Shown: positions 1 to 9,239, counted from the stretch's first letter. The stretch: 64,000 nucleotides of DNA from Bacteroidales bacterium (GCA_016715075.1 JADKBK010000001.1:372001-436000); one strand, 5' to 3'. The notes: generated by a model from the sequence alone, not told the origin. Numbers and translations: made by a program.

Positions 1-767
1 GCCTGGGAGATCAGATCTGCAGCTATGAATTCAGGGTTTGCCATACCGTCAGAAATTATTAGTACTTCACTCGGGCCGGCTGGCATATCAATTGCTATAC
101 CATCCTGTTGTACAAGCTCTTTGGCTTTGGTGACGAACTGATTTCCCGGTCCGAAAATTTTATAAACCCTGGGGATTGTTTCTGTGCCATATGCCATCGC
201 GGCTATTGCCTGAGCGCCACCAGCCTTAAAAATGTCTCTGATGCCTATGAGTTGAGCGGTATAGAGGATAAATGGATTTATCTTCCCGTCTTTTCCGGGA
301 GGGGAACAGATAATTATCTCCTTACAGCCAGCCAGTTTAGCAGGGATGCCAAGCATTAGTACCGTGGAGAAGAGAGGAGCGCTCCCTCCTGGAATATATA
401 ATCCTGTTTTTTCAATAGGAACACTTTTTCTCCAGCATCTGACACCTCTGGAAGTTTCAACGGGAGCCTCAGTAAAAAGTTGTGAGCGGTGGAATTTATC
501 AATATTTTCCCGTGCAATATTTATTGCCTGTTTTATCTCTTCCGGCACCAATTGTTCCGCTTCTCTCAACTCATCAGCAGAAACCTTCAGATTTCCCGGA
601 TTGACACCATCGAATTTTTCCGAATAACTGTAAAGAGCTTTATCCTTTTCTGTTCTTACCCTGATAAGAATATCCCTGACTTTATCTTCAAGGTAGTTCT
701 TTTTAAGTGAGGGGCGCTCACACAGGGAGCCCCATTCGTCCTTCTCCGGACGTATTACTGTTTTCAT
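1..767 (-). CDS. hisD: Histidinol dehydrogenase HisD (N-terminal part, runs off the left edge)
   Basis: This is the N-terminal 255 or so residues of HisD, which oxidises L-histidinol to L-histidine with NAD in the last two steps of histidine synthesis in the cytoplasm. The frame is open from an ATG at 767 to the window edge. It contains the family signatures GLYIPGG, STVLMLGIPAKLAG, GAQAIAAMAYGTE, GPGNQFVTKAK and MPAGPSEVLI, and ends at the conserved AADLISQ just before the expected AEH. The hisG stop and the hisD ATG overlap by one base (TAATG), which suggests translational coupling. No defect is visible in the part present. Confidence 0.95.
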   Translation of the reverse strand, partial: MKTVIRPEKDEWGSLCERPSLKKNYLEDKVRDILIRVRTEKDKALYSYSEKFDGVNPGNLKVSADELREAEQLVPEEIKQAINIARENIDKFHRSQLFTEAPVETSRGVRCWRKSVPIEKTGLYIPGGSAPLFSTVLMLGIPAKLAGCKEIIICSPPGKDGKINPFILYTAQLIGIRDIFKAGGAQAIAAMAYGTETIPRVYKIFGPGNQFVTKAKELVQQDGIAIDMPAGPSEVLIISDGMANPEFIAADLISQ

Positions 768-1624
768 TACAAAATCATTTTTTCAATAGGAATTACCAAA
801 ATACCTTCCGCTCCGGCTTCTCTCAGCTGGTCAATTCTATCCCAGAACTGATCTTCCTTTACCACTGAATGAATGGAGCACCATCCTTTATTAACAAGTG
901 GGAGAATAGAAGGGCTCTTCATTCCGGGAAGTATGGAACAGATCTTTTCCACAGCAGATTCGGGTGCGTTGAGCAGGATGTATTTATTCTCTTTTGCATT
1001 AATTACCGACCTTATCCGGAAGAGGAGCTTAGCCAGGATCTCCTGTTTTTCAGCAATAAGATTCTTGTTGCCGATAATTACTGCCTGGCTTTTTAGTATT
1101 GTTTCAACTTCATGCAATCCGTTGGTCAGCAGAGTACTTCCTGAACTTACGATATCACAAATCCCATCCGCGAGCCCTATTCCCGGTGCTATTTCAACAC
1201 TGCCGCTGATCTCTTCTATTTCGGCAGTGATATTATTCCTGAGAAAGAAATCGGATAGTATTTTCGGATAGCTTGTTGCCACCTTCTTATTCATAAAATA
1301 GTGAGGTCCGGTATATTTTTCTTCCTTTGGGATAGCCAGGCTCAGGCGGCAATTTGCAAACCCAAGTTTTTCTATTATATCCACATCCTTGTTTTTTTCA
1401 AAGACCATGTTCTCTCCCAGTATTCCGATATCGGCGACCTGTTGTTCTACATACTGAGGGATGTCATCATCTCTCAGGAAAAGGACCTCGACCGGAAAAT
1501 TTGAAGCAGTGGTTTTAAGGACACTTATTCCGCTGTAGAATTTAATGCCACACTCTTCGAGTAATTTTTTTGAATTCTCACTCAGACGTCCGCTTTTTTG
1601 AATTGCGATTTTCAGTACACTCAT
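767..1624 (-). CDS. hisG: ATP phosphoribosyltransferase HisG, long form
   Basis: HisG condenses ATP and PRPP in the first, feedback-inhibited step of histidine synthesis. The protein is 285 residues from the ATG at 1624, which starts MSVLKIAIQKSGRL and has an AGGA ribosome-binding site. A nine-codon upstream extension in frame looks untranslated. The length and the C-terminal segment ending REAGAEGILVIPIEKMI fit the long form, which carries its own PII-like regulatory domain and needs no HisZ. The substrate-binding motif SGSTLLTNGL lies in the middle. It is the first structural gene of the his operon, behind the leader-peptide attenuator at 1664-1784, and overlaps hisD by one base. Confidence 0.95.
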   Translation of the reverse strand: MSVLKIAIQKSGRLSENSKKLLEECGIKFYSGISVLKTTASNFPVEVLFLRDDDIPQYVEQQVADIGILGENMVFEKNKDVDIIEKLGFANCRLSLAIPKEEKYTGPHYFMNKKVATSYPKILSDFFLRNNITAEIEEISGSVEIAPGIGLADGICDIVSSGSTLLTNGLHEVETILKSQAVIIGNKNLIAEKQEILAKLLFRIRSVINAKENKYILLNAPESAVEKICSILPGMKSPSILPLVNKGWCSIHSVVKEDQFWDRIDQLREAGAEGILVIPIEKMIL

Positions 1625-1663
1625 TTTTCCTGTTCTTTGGTGTCTGAACATTTCCGGCAGGAA

Positions 1664-1696
1664 ATAAAAAACCCGCCTGATCTGCTCAGACGGGTT
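1664..1696 (-). terminator. his attenuator terminator hairpin
   Basis: On the minus strand an 11-bp stem (AACCCGTCTGA pairing with TCAGGCGGGTT, one G-U pair) encloses a 5-base loop and runs straight into a U-tract, the form of a Rho-independent terminator. It lies between the His-codon leader peptide and hisG. A copy of the 3' arm, TCAGGCGAGG, lies at 1731-1740 within the last leader codons and can pair with the 5' arm at 8 of 9 positions, which would prevent the terminator. The layout matches ribosome-mediated transcription attenuation. Confidence 0.85.
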
Positions 1697-1724
1697 TATG
1701 ATATTTTAGAATTTACACATATCA

Positions 1725-1784
1725 TTATCTCCTCGCCTGAAAGCAAGCACCGGAATGATGATGATGTGATATTTTATAATTCAT
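1725..1784 (-). CDS. his operon leader peptide (four consecutive His codons)
   Basis: A 19-codon open frame reads MNYKISHHHHSGACFQARR and ends in TAA. Four tandem CAT codons lie at 1755-1766. The frame sits between a promoter-like pair of boxes and the terminator hairpin in front of hisG. By analogy with HisL of enterobacteria, a ribosome stalled at the His codons for lack of charged tRNA-His would leave the antiterminator strand at 1731-1740 free and let transcription proceed into hisG. No clear Shine-Dalgarno sequence precedes the ATG, which is common in this phylum. Confidence 0.85.
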   Translation of the reverse strand: MNYKISHHHHSGACFQARR

Positions 1785-1802
1785 TACTTAAAATTATGAA
1801 TG

Positions 1803-1833
1803 CAAAAATAGTAAAAAATTAATAACTGTCACA
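1803..1833 (-). promoter_or_regulatory. Putative his operon promoter
   Basis: On the minus strand TATTTTTG (1803-1810) matches the Bacteroidota -7 consensus TAnnTTTG, and TGTG (1830-1833) lies 19 bases upstream, where a TTTG-like -33 box is expected. The leader ATG is about 20 bases downstream of the -7 box. The assignment is from motif and position only. Confidence 0.55.
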
Positions 1834-1866
1834 GTTTATGCATTAATTATTAAAATAATATTCTTT

Positions 1867-2928
1867 TTATACTCTTTCAGCAACAAGGTCTCCTACCTCG
1901 GTTGTTGAAAAGCCCATTTTTCCTGCTCCCATATCTTTCAGCTTGTTTGCAGTAACATCCATAACTGCATTTTCTACGGCACGGGCAGCCTTCTCCTCAC
2001 CCAGGTGTTCGAGCATCATACCGCCACATGCTATTGAAGCTAACGGGTTAATGACATTCAGACCGGTATACTTGGGAGCGGAACCGCCGATAGGCTCAAA
2101 CATGGAAACGCCCTGAGGATTTATATTGCCTCCGGCAGCGATTCCCATTCCGCCCTGGGTAATAGCTCCAAGATCGGTAATGATATCACCGAACATATTT
2201 GTAGTAACTATCACATCGAACCATTCAGGATTTTTTACCATCCACATGCAGGTTGCATCGACATGAAAGTATTCACGTTTAATATCAGGGTATTCAGCTG
2301 CTCCTATCTCATGAAAGGCTCTCTCCCACAGGTCAAAAACATATGTCAGTACATTTGTTTTTCCGCAAAGGGCGAGAGTTTTTTTCTTATTTCTTTTCCT
2401 TGTGTATTCAAAGGCGTAACGCAGGCAGCGGTCCACCTGAAAACGTGAGTATACCATATTCTGCATAGCTACTTCGTTCGGGGTACCTTTCATTGTTACT
2501 CCGCCTGCTCCGGTATACACGTCACCTGAATTTTCCCTGACCACCACGTAGTCGATATGTTCAGGACCTTTATCTTTAAGCGGCGTGGCAACGCCGGGAT
2601 AGAGTTTGATCGGACGCAGATTAATATACTGATCCAGATCAAAGCGTAGTTTAAGGAGAATGCCTTTTTCAAGAATTCCGGGTTTCACATCGGGATGGCC
2701 TATTGCACCCAGGAAGATTGAATCGAACTTTTTAAGCTGTTCAGATGCAGATTCCGGCAATACTTCACCTGTTCTCAGGTAACGTTCTCCTCCAAAGTCA
2801 AACTCTTCGTAATTAAGCTTGAATCCGAATTTTGATGCAACGGCGCTAAGTACTTTTTTCCCTTCCCTTACAACTTCAGGGCCTGTGCCATCACCGGCAA
2901 TAACTGCAATGTTGTATGACTTACTCAT
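1867..2928 (-). CDS. leuB: 3-isopropylmalate dehydrogenase LeuB
   Basis: LeuB oxidatively decarboxylates 3-isopropylmalate to 2-oxoisocaproate with NAD in leucine synthesis. The 353-residue protein has the isopropylmalate/isocitrate dehydrogenase features GDGTGPEVV near the N terminus, VVRENSGDVYTGAGG in the middle, the metal-binding TNMFGDIITDLGA, and the late EPIGGSAPKYTG nucleotide-binding stretch. It is the last gene of the ilv-leu operon, 57 bp after the LeuA paralogue. If that paralogue makes citramalate, LeuB would also turn methylmalate into 2-oxobutyrate. The his operon promoter follows directly, and no strong terminator is seen between them. Confidence 0.95.
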   Translation of the reverse strand: MSKSYNIAVIAGDGTGPEVVREGKKVLSAVASKFGFKLNYEEFDFGGERYLRTGEVLPESASEQLKKFDSIFLGAIGHPDVKPGILEKGILLKLRFDLDQYINLRPIKLYPGVATPLKDKGPEHIDYVVVRENSGDVYTGAGGVTMKGTPNEVAMQNMVYSRFQVDRCLRYAFEYTRKRNKKKTLALCGKTNVLTYVFDLWERAFHEIGAAEYPDIKREYFHVDATCMWMVKNPEWFDVIVTTNMFGDIITDLGAITQGGMGIAAGGNINPQGVSMFEPIGGSAPKYTGLNVINPLASIACGGMMLEHLGEEKAARAVENAVMDVTANKLKDMGAGKMGFSTTEVGDLVAERV

Positions 2929-2985
2929 AGATTTGTTTCTGTTAATTAAATATTAATTATTCGGTAATTATGAATATATGTTTTT

Positions 2986-4530
2986 TTAAACAACCGAAGG
3001 CCTTAACTCTTTTTCATTCAGACCCTCAATAATATTCAGCATCTTTTCCGTAGCCTTTATGGCGGATTCTGTCTGGTCTGCATCCAGTCCCTTTGTTTTG
3101 AATTCCTTACCCTTGTAATCCCAGGTAATAATTGTCTCGACAAGTGCATCAGTTGCACCTCCGGGCGGAATTGTCACTTCATAATCCGTAAGCGATGGAT
3201 ACTCCTTACCCAGTTTATCGTAAATAGTCCTGAGGGCTTTCATAAAAGCATCGTACTGCCCGTCTCCTGAAGATGTTTCCTGGTACAATTGTCCGTCAAT
3301 CTCGATCTGGATATTTGCAGATGGCTTTAAGCCGAACGAAAGGGAGAGGGAATAGTTTTTAATGAAGATCTTATAGTTGCTCTGATCACCTCCAAGAACG
3401 TCGGCAATGATAAACGGAAGATCCTCAGCTGTCACATTTTCTTTCTTATCGCCCAGTTCAATAACTCTTTCTGTTACTTTGGATAGTGATTCCGGGCTGA
3501 GAAAAAGTCCGAACTCCTCCAGGTTTTTTCTTACAGTTGCCTTTCCTGATTGTTTTCCAAGGGCATATTTCCTTTTTCTTCCGAATCTCTCCGGCATCAG
3601 GTTATTATAATACAGATTGTCCTTGCTGTCACCATCGGCATGTACTCCGGAGGTCTGGGTATAGACATTCTCACCTATTACCGGTTTGTTTACAGGTATG
3701 CGAATCCCGCTGCAGGTCTCTACTATCTTGCTTACCTTTGTTATTTCAAACTCATTTATACCGGTGTCGGCGTGAAGCTGATCCTTCAATATTCCGATTA
3801 CGCTTGACAATGGTGCATTTCCTGCCCTTTCACCCAGCCCATTTATTGTGGTATGAATACCTGTTATCCCGGCTTTGACGGCAGAAAAAACATTTGCCAC
3901 TGCCAGATCATAGTCGTTGTGAGCGTGAAAATCAAAGTGAAGATTGGGATAGCGGTCGATTATCAATTTACAGAATTCATATGTCTGTTCCTGGTTCAGG
4001 ATTCCAAGAGTATCGGGAAGCATATATCTCTGAATATTGTCATCCTTCAATGCATCGAGCATATAAAAAACATATTCCTGTGAGTGGATCATTCCGTTTG
4101 ACCAATCTTCAAGATATATATTTACCTGCATATCAAGAGCTTCGGCTTTTTTAATGATATCTCTTATATCATTGACATGCTGATCAGGTGTTTTTCTGAG
4201 CTGTTTCTCCAGATGCCTGAGCGATCCTTTGCAGAGCAGGTTGACCACTTTGCCACCGGCATCGTTTATCCAGTTCAGCGAAATATCGCCATCCACAAAG
4301 CCCAGAACCTCGACCTTTCTGTGAAGGTTATTGTGACGTGCCCATTCTGTGATTTTGCTCAACGCTTCAAATTCTCCGGAAGATACTCTTGCTGATGCAA
4401 CTTCAATCCTGTCAACCCTGAGATCTTTCAGAAGCAGCTTTGCTATATGCAACTTTTCGAGCGGTGAGTATGACACTCCCTGGGTTTGTTCACCATCCCT
4501 GAGGGTAGTATCCATTATTTCAACTCTCAT
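2986..4530 (-). CDS. LeuA-family synthase, second paralogue (2-isopropylmalate or citramalate synthase)
   Basis: This 514-residue protein belongs to the acyl-CoA-dependent alpha-isopropylmalate/homocitrate/citramalate synthase family. It has an N-terminal TIM barrel with MDTTLRDGEQTQGVS and the metal-binding HAHNDYDLA, and the glycine-rich TINGLGERAGNAPL. A C-terminal LeuA-type allosteric dimer domain spans about residues 370-505 and includes the ETSSGDGQYDA region. leuA is already present in the same operon, so this copy may condense pyruvate with acetyl-CoA to citramalate and give 2-oxobutyrate for isoleucine without threonine deaminase. Sequence alone does not fix the substrate. Its ATG overlaps the leuD stop by four bases (ATGA), so the two are likely coupled. 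Confidence 0.8.
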   Translation of the reverse strand: MRVEIMDTTLRDGEQTQGVSYSPLEKLHIAKLLLKDLRVDRIEVASARVSSGEFEALSKITEWARHNNLHRKVEVLGFVDGDISLNWINDAGGKVVNLLCKGSLRHLEKQLRKTPDQHVNDIRDIIKKAEALDMQVNIYLEDWSNGMIHSQEYVFYMLDALKDDNIQRYMLPDTLGILNQEQTYEFCKLIIDRYPNLHFDFHAHNDYDLAVANVFSAVKAGITGIHTTINGLGERAGNAPLSSVIGILKDQLHADTGINEFEITKVSKIVETCSGIRIPVNKPVIGENVYTQTSGVHADGDSKDNLYYNNLMPERFGRKRKYALGKQSGKATVRKNLEEFGLFLSPESLSKVTERVIELGDKKENVTAEDLPFIIADVLGGDQSNYKIFIKNYSLSLSFGLKPSANIQIEIDGQLYQETSSGDGQYDAFMKALRTIYDKLGKEYPSLTDYEVTIPPGGATDALVETIITWDYKGKEFKTKGLDADQTESAIKATEKMLNIIEGLNEKELRPSVV

Positions 4531-5129
4531 TTTGCAACCCTTTTATTGTTTTCATAAGAAGTTATCATATCCTTCATTCCCAGAAGGAAATCAATATCAT
4601 CCAGCCCTTTCAGCAGGCACTCTTTCTTGTATGGATTAATCGCAAATTTCACGGATTCACCCGTAGGAAGTATTGTCAGAGTCTGTTTTTCAAGGTCTAT
4701 TTTCACCATGGTTGCCGGGTCCTTAAGTATCATTTCCTGAAGCTTTATAAGAAGCTCATCGGAAATTACAATAGGTAGTAGGCCGTTATTGAGGGAATTG
4801 TTCATGAAAATATCAGCAAAAAAGCTTGATATCACAGCCCTGAATCCATAGTCAAAGATTGCCCATACAGCATGTTCACGGCTTGATCCGCTGCCGAAAT
4901 TCTTTCCTGTTACAAGAACTTTTCCACCGAAAACAGGGTTATTCAGAACGAATTTTTCGTTAGGTTCACCTGTTTTCAGATACCTCCAGTCGCGGAAGAG
5001 GTTGTTTCCGAAACCCTCTCTTGAAGTCGCACTCAGGAACCTTGCCGGTATAATCTGATCTGTATCCACATTTTCCAATGGAAGCGGAACACAGGTTGAC
5101 TCCAGGATATCAAATTTTACTTTTGCCAT
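4527..5129 (-). CDS. leuD: 3-isopropylmalate dehydratase small subunit LeuD
   Basis: LeuD is the swivelling small subunit that works with LeuC to isomerise 2-isopropylmalate to 3-isopropylmalate. The 200-residue length is normal. Family signatures are NVDTDQIIPARFL near the N terminus, GGKVLVTGKNFGSGSSREHAVWA around residues 65-90, and the FADIFMNNSLNNGLLPI segment. The ATG at 5129 lies six bases after the leuC stop, and the gene overlaps the next one by four bases. It appears intact, although its partner leuC is frameshifted in this sequence. Confidence 0.95.
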   Translation of the reverse strand: MAKVKFDILESTCVPLPLENVDTDQIIPARFLSATSREGFGNNLFRDWRYLKTGEPNEKFVLNNPVFGGKVLVTGKNFGSGSSREHAVWAIFDYGFRAVISSFFADIFMNNSLNNGLLPIVISDELLIKLQEMILKDPATMVKIDLEKQTLTILPTGESVKFAINPYKKECLLKGLDDIDFLLGMKDMITSYENNKRVAK

Positions 5130-5135
5130 ATCAGA

Positions 5136-6561
5136 TTATTTTTTGATGTTGTTTTCTTCAGTTATAAACTCACGTGGATCGGATATTTTTCCGGTAATAG
5201 CCGCCGCCGCCGCGGTATAAGGACTTGCGAGCAGTGTTCTTGCCCCGGGGCCCTGTCTTCCTTCAAAGTTCCTGTTTGAAGTTGAAACGGCATATTTGCC
5301 GGCGGGAATCTTATCCTCATTCATTGCCAGACAAGAGGAGCAGCCCTGGTTGTCTCACCTCAAAGCCTGCATTTTTAAATATTTCAATCAGCCCTTCAGC
5401 GACCATCTGTTCCTCTACTCTCTTGGAACCTGGAACAATAAGAGCCTGTATGTTCGAAGCTTTTTGTCTGCCCCTGATGATCTGGGCGAATGCACGAAAA
5501 TCTTCAATTCGTCCATTGGTGCAGCTACCGATAAAGACAAAGTCGACGGGATGGCCAAGAAGTTTCATTCCCGGCTTAAGGCCCATGTAGTCGAGTGATT
5601 TAAGATAGGATGAAGATGATTCTCCCGGTTTGTCTGCAGGCATAGGTATTGATGCGTCGATAGCCATTCCCATACCCGGATTTGTACCGTAAGTAATCAT
5701 TGGTTTTATATCAGCGGCATCAAATTCCAGTTCACGGTCAAATATTGCATCGCTGTCACTTTTAAGATTCTTCCACTCATTAATTGATGATTCCAGATCC
5801 TTCACTCCCCTTATTTCCGGAAGTTTCCTGAGGTAGCTGAATGTTGTCTCATCGGGAGCTATCAGGCCGCCGCGGGCACCCATCTCGATGCTCATGTTAC
5901 AGATTGTCATTCTTGCCTCCATACTCAGTGCTATGATCGCAGATCCGCTAAACTCAACGAAATAGCCAGTCCCTCCGCCGGTAGAAATTTCAGAGATGAT
6001 ATACATTATTATATCCTTCGAGGTAACACCTTTTTTGAGAGTCCCGTTAATGGCGATTCTCATCTTTTTTGGTTTGGGCTGCATTATGCATTGAGTGGCC
6101 AGTACCATCTCGACCTCGCTCGTCCCGATGCCGAAGGCAATTGTACCGAATGCCCCGTGAGTTGAGGTATGGCTGTCTCCGCATACAATCGTCATCCCTG
6201 GAAGAGTGTAGCCAAGTTCAGGTCCTATTACATGAACGATACCGTTTCTGGAATGGTTCAGCCCGAAAAGTTCTATGCCATATTTACTGCAGTTCTCACT
6301 CAGCTTTTCAACCTGGTTTCTCGATAATGCATCCTTAATCTCAAGATGCTGATCTTTAGTTGGTATGTTATGATCGGCAGTTGCAAGGGTCTTATCCGGA
6401 CGGAAGACAGGGATTCCCCGTTCCTTCAGTCCATTAAATGCCTGCGGACTGGTGACCTCATGGATATAATGCCTGTCTATGTACAGAACATCCGGGCCTG
6501 CTTCGATGGAACGTACAACATGACCATCCCATATCTTGTCAAAAAGTGTTTTTGATTTCAT
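5136..6561 (-). pseudogene. leuC: 3-isopropylmalate dehydratase large subunit LeuC, frameshifted
   Basis: LeuC is the [4Fe-4S] aconitase-type large subunit of isopropylmalate isomerase. The N-terminal 413 or so residues read from an ATG at 6561 (MKSKTLFDKIWDGHVV) through DRHYIHEVTSPQAF, GDSHTSTHGAFG and GSCTNGR. At a GGG run (5344-5346 on the plus strand) the frame shifts. Removing one G restores RQPGCSSCLAMNEDKIP and joins the C-terminal 60 residues (NFEGRQGPGARTLLASP) that end at 5136. The shift falls exactly at the CxxC that supplies two cluster ligands, so the encoded protein would be inactive unless the indel is a sequencing error. The homopolymer context makes an error plausible. Confidence 0.9.
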
Positions 6562-6574
6562 CTTAGAGTGTTTT

Positions 6575-6670
6575 CTCTGTGTAACTCTGTGCATTCTCTG
6601 TGCCCTCTGTGTCAGTTTTTGTTTTTTTTGTTACACAGAGAGCACAGAGGAGGCACAGAGGCCACAGAGG
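6575..6670. repeat. CTCTGTG/CACAGAG inverted-word repeat inside the ilv-leu operon
   Basis: Four CTCTGTG words at intervals of about 8-11 bases form the left arm and four CACAGAG words form the right arm, separated by a T-rich centre. The transcript would fold into a long imperfect hairpin. It fills the leuA-leuC gap, beginning about five bases after the leuA stop. Related elements lie at 9881-9976 and 18921-19014. Confidence 0.8.
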
Positions 6671-6674
6671 CTAT

Positions 6675-8168
6675 TTAGTTAATTTTTGCTATTGCATCTA
6701 TAAACGCTTCAACTGAAGCTGTTATGATATCAGTATTTGCTGAGAAGCCATAAAAAGTTCTGCCCTCATGTTCTACCTGTATATGTACTTTTCCAAGGTC
6801 ATCACTTCCTTTGGTAATTGCCTGGATAAGGAATTCCTCAAGATGAACTGTCTTACTGATCAGTTGCCTGACTGCAGTGAAGGCAGCATCAATAGGCCCG
6901 TTTCCTGAGGATGTTGACAGGTGGAGTTCTCCGTTTATCTTTATTCCGACAGTAGCTACAGGGATTAATGTCTTTCCGCAAGAGACCTGAAGTGTATCCA
7001 GTTTCATGGATTTTTCACCCTGGAAGACTTCTCCTGCCAGAATTCTTATATCCTCGTCATTGATATCTTTCTTCTTATCTGCGAGAAGCAGGAAGCGGTG
7101 ATAGATATCGTCTATCTCTTCCTTTCCGAATTTGAATCCGAGCAGTTCAAGGCGATGATTAAGAGCAGCCCTGCCGCTTCTGGCAGTAAGTATTATTGAT
7201 GATTCCTTAATACCTACCTCAACAGGATCAATGATCTCATAATTCTCCCTGTTCTTAAGCACACCATCCTGGTGAATACCTGAGGAATGGGCAAATGCAT
7301 TCCGTCCTACAATAGCCTTATTGGCCTGGACAGGCATGCTCATGAGAGTTGAGACGAGCCGGCTTGTACTATAGATAAGCTTTGTATTGATATCTGTCCT
7401 CAGATTAAGATTATGGTGACTTTTGATTATCATGGCTATCTCCTCAAGAGAGGTATTTCCTGCTCTCTCGCCGATACCGTTGATAGTTACCTCTACCTGA
7501 CGTGCACCGTTAATGACCCCCATCATTGTATTGGCTGTTGCCATTCCAAGATCGTTATGGCAATGTGTGGCGATTACTGCCTTATCGATATTCGGGACAT
7601 TTTCAACCAGGTACCTTATCTTCCTGCCATATTCCTCAGGAAGACAATATCCTGTTGTATCCGGGATGTTTACGACAGTTGCGCCGGCTTTAATAACAGC
7701 CTCAATGACTTTAGCAAGGTATTCATTTTCACTTCTGCCAGCATCTTCCGCGTAAAACTCGACATCATCAACAAACTTCCTTGCATATTTGACTGCATCG
7801 GCAGCCCTCTTAATGATCTCTTCGGGGGTGGTCTTTATTTTATATTGAATATGAAACGGGGATACACCGATACCGGTATGTATCCTTTTCCGTTTAGCAA
7901 ATTGCAGCGCTTCAGCTGCCACTTCAATATCTTTTTTAACTGCTCTTGTGAGCGCGCAGATCACAGGGTTTGTAATAGCTTTGGATATTTCTACCACTGA
8001 TTTGAAATCGCCCGGGCTTGAAACAGGGAAACCGGCTTCAAGGACATCCACGCCCAGAGCTTCGAGGGCCTGGGCAACCTCAATCTTTTCAATTGTATTC
8101 AACTGGCATCCTGGCACCTGTTCTCCATCCCTGAGGGTGGTATCAAAAATTATGATCTTATCGTTCAT
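6675..8168 (-). CDS. leuA: 2-isopropylmalate synthase LeuA
   Basis: LeuA condenses 2-oxoisovalerate with acetyl-CoA, the committed step of leucine synthesis. The 497-residue protein opens with the canonical FDTTLRDGEQVPG and carries metal-binding THCHNDLGMA, TINGIGERAGNTSLEE and the HSSGIHQDGVLK region of the catalytic TIM barrel and linker. A C-terminal leucine-feedback domain follows, with the STSSGNGPIDAAF motif near residue 425. The start at 8168 lies 21 bp after the ilvC stop. Compared with the paralogue at 2986-4530, this one has the usual LeuA signatures and is the better candidate for the leucine-specific enzyme. Confidence 0.95.
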   Translation of the reverse strand: MNDKIIIFDTTLRDGEQVPGCQLNTIEKIEVAQALEALGVDVLEAGFPVSSPGDFKSVVEISKAITNPVICALTRAVKKDIEVAAEALQFAKRKRIHTGIGVSPFHIQYKIKTTPEEIIKRAADAVKYARKFVDDVEFYAEDAGRSENEYLAKVIEAVIKAGATVVNIPDTTGYCLPEEYGRKIRYLVENVPNIDKAVIATHCHNDLGMATANTMMGVINGARQVEVTINGIGERAGNTSLEEIAMIIKSHHNLNLRTDINTKLIYSTSRLVSTLMSMPVQANKAIVGRNAFAHSSGIHQDGVLKNRENYEIIDPVEVGIKESSIILTARSGRAALNHRLELLGFKFGKEEIDDIYHRFLLLADKKKDINDEDIRILAGEVFQGEKSMKLDTLQVSCGKTLIPVATVGIKINGELHLSTSSGNGPIDAAFTAVRQLISKTVHLEEFLIQAITKGSDDLGKVHIQVEHEGRTFYGFSANTDIITASVEAFIDAIAKIN

Positions 8169-8189
8169 ATTATCAGTTATTTGTCTCTG

Positions 8190-9239
8190 TTATTTCTTCA
8201 CTGGTCTGAGTTTTCTCACTGCAGCTCCTGTTCTCCACATTTCAGAATTGCCGAGTTCTTTAAGTTCTCCGTCTAGCATCTCCTTATAGTTGGCTGCTCC
8301 GGTTGATTGAAGAACTCTTACGCACTCTTCGCCTGATTTAACCTTAGCATAGAGGTCTTTGAAAACAGGAAGGGTTGCATCTTTGAATTTTGGACGCCAG
8401 TCGAGTGCACCGCGCTGCGCTGTGGCACTGCAGTTGGAATACATCCAGTCCATGCCGTTCTCATCAACAAGCCTGATCAGACTCTGGGTAAGCTCTTCAA
8501 CCGTTTCGTTGAATGCTTCAGACGGACTGTGTCCATTCTCACGGAGAACCTGGTATTGTGCATCCATGATACCGGCAAGGGCACCCATCAATACGCCGCG
8601 TTCCCCTGTAAGGTCACTGAATACCTCAAGTTCAAATGTTGTCGGGAAAAGATAGCCCGATCCGATTGCAATACCCAGTGCTATAGTACGTTCTTCAGCT
8701 CTTCCTGTGAAATCCTGAAATACTGAATAGCTTGAATTAATGCCTGCACCTGCGAGAAAATTCCTGCGTACACTTGTTCCTGAACCTTTTGGTGCACAAA
8801 GAATGACATCAATATCGGCTGGAGGTATAACGCCTGTATGTTCTTTATAAGTTATCGAAAAACCATGGGAGAAATATAATGCATCTCCCTTTTTAAGGCA
8901 TGGTTTGATTTTAGGCCAGAGTATACGCTGTGCTGCATCTGATACAAGGTATTGAATAATTGTACCTTTAGTTGCAGCTTCTTCAACAGGGAATAGTGTT
9001 TTGCCGGGAACAAAACCATCGGCGATCGCTTTGTCCCAGTCAGCTTTAAATTCCGGAGCCTGTCCGATAATAACGTTAATGCCGTTATCTCTCATATTAA
9101 GAGCCTGGGCCGGTCCCTGTACTCCATAACCAATAATGGCTATTACTTCATTCTTTAAAACCTCGCGGGCTTTTGAGAGTGTAAATTCTTCTCTTGTAAC
9201 TACGTTCTCAACTACTCCGCCAAAATCAATTTTTGCCAT
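8190..9239 (-). CDS. ilvC: Ketol-acid reductoisomerase IlvC
   Basis: IlvC converts acetolactate and acetohydroxybutyrate to the dihydroxy acids with NAD(P)H and Mg2+ in valine and isoleucine synthesis. The 349-residue protein has the Rossmann motif IIGYGVQGPAQALNMRDNG and the acidic metal-binding segment around LTGERGVLMGALAGIMDAQYQ. The CAPKGSGTSVRR loop and an ETVEELTQSL segment support the Bacteroidota-type class I enzyme. It lies between ilvN and leuA, with gaps of 51 and 21 bp. The reading frame is intact. Confidence 0.95.
   Translation of the reverse strand: MAKIDFGGVVENVVTREEFTLSKAREVLKNEVIAIIGYGVQGPAQALNMRDNGINVIIGQAPEFKADWDKAIADGFVPGKTLFPVEEAATKGTIIQYLVSDAAQRILWPKIKPCLKKGDALYFSHGFSITYKEHTGVIPPADIDVILCAPKGSGTSVRRNFLAGAGINSSYSVFQDFTGRAEERTIALGIAIGSGYLFPTTFELEVFSDLTGERGVLMGALAGIMDAQYQVLRENGHSPSEAFNETVEELTQSLIRLVDENGMDWMYSNCSATAQRGALDWRPKFKDATLPVFKDLYAKVKSGEECVRVLQSTGAANYKEMLDGELKELGNSEMWRTGAAVRKLRPVKK

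Noticed and set aside
7413..8000. 195-codon plus-strand open frame opposite leuA
   Set aside because: It is a shadow of leuA with no family signature.
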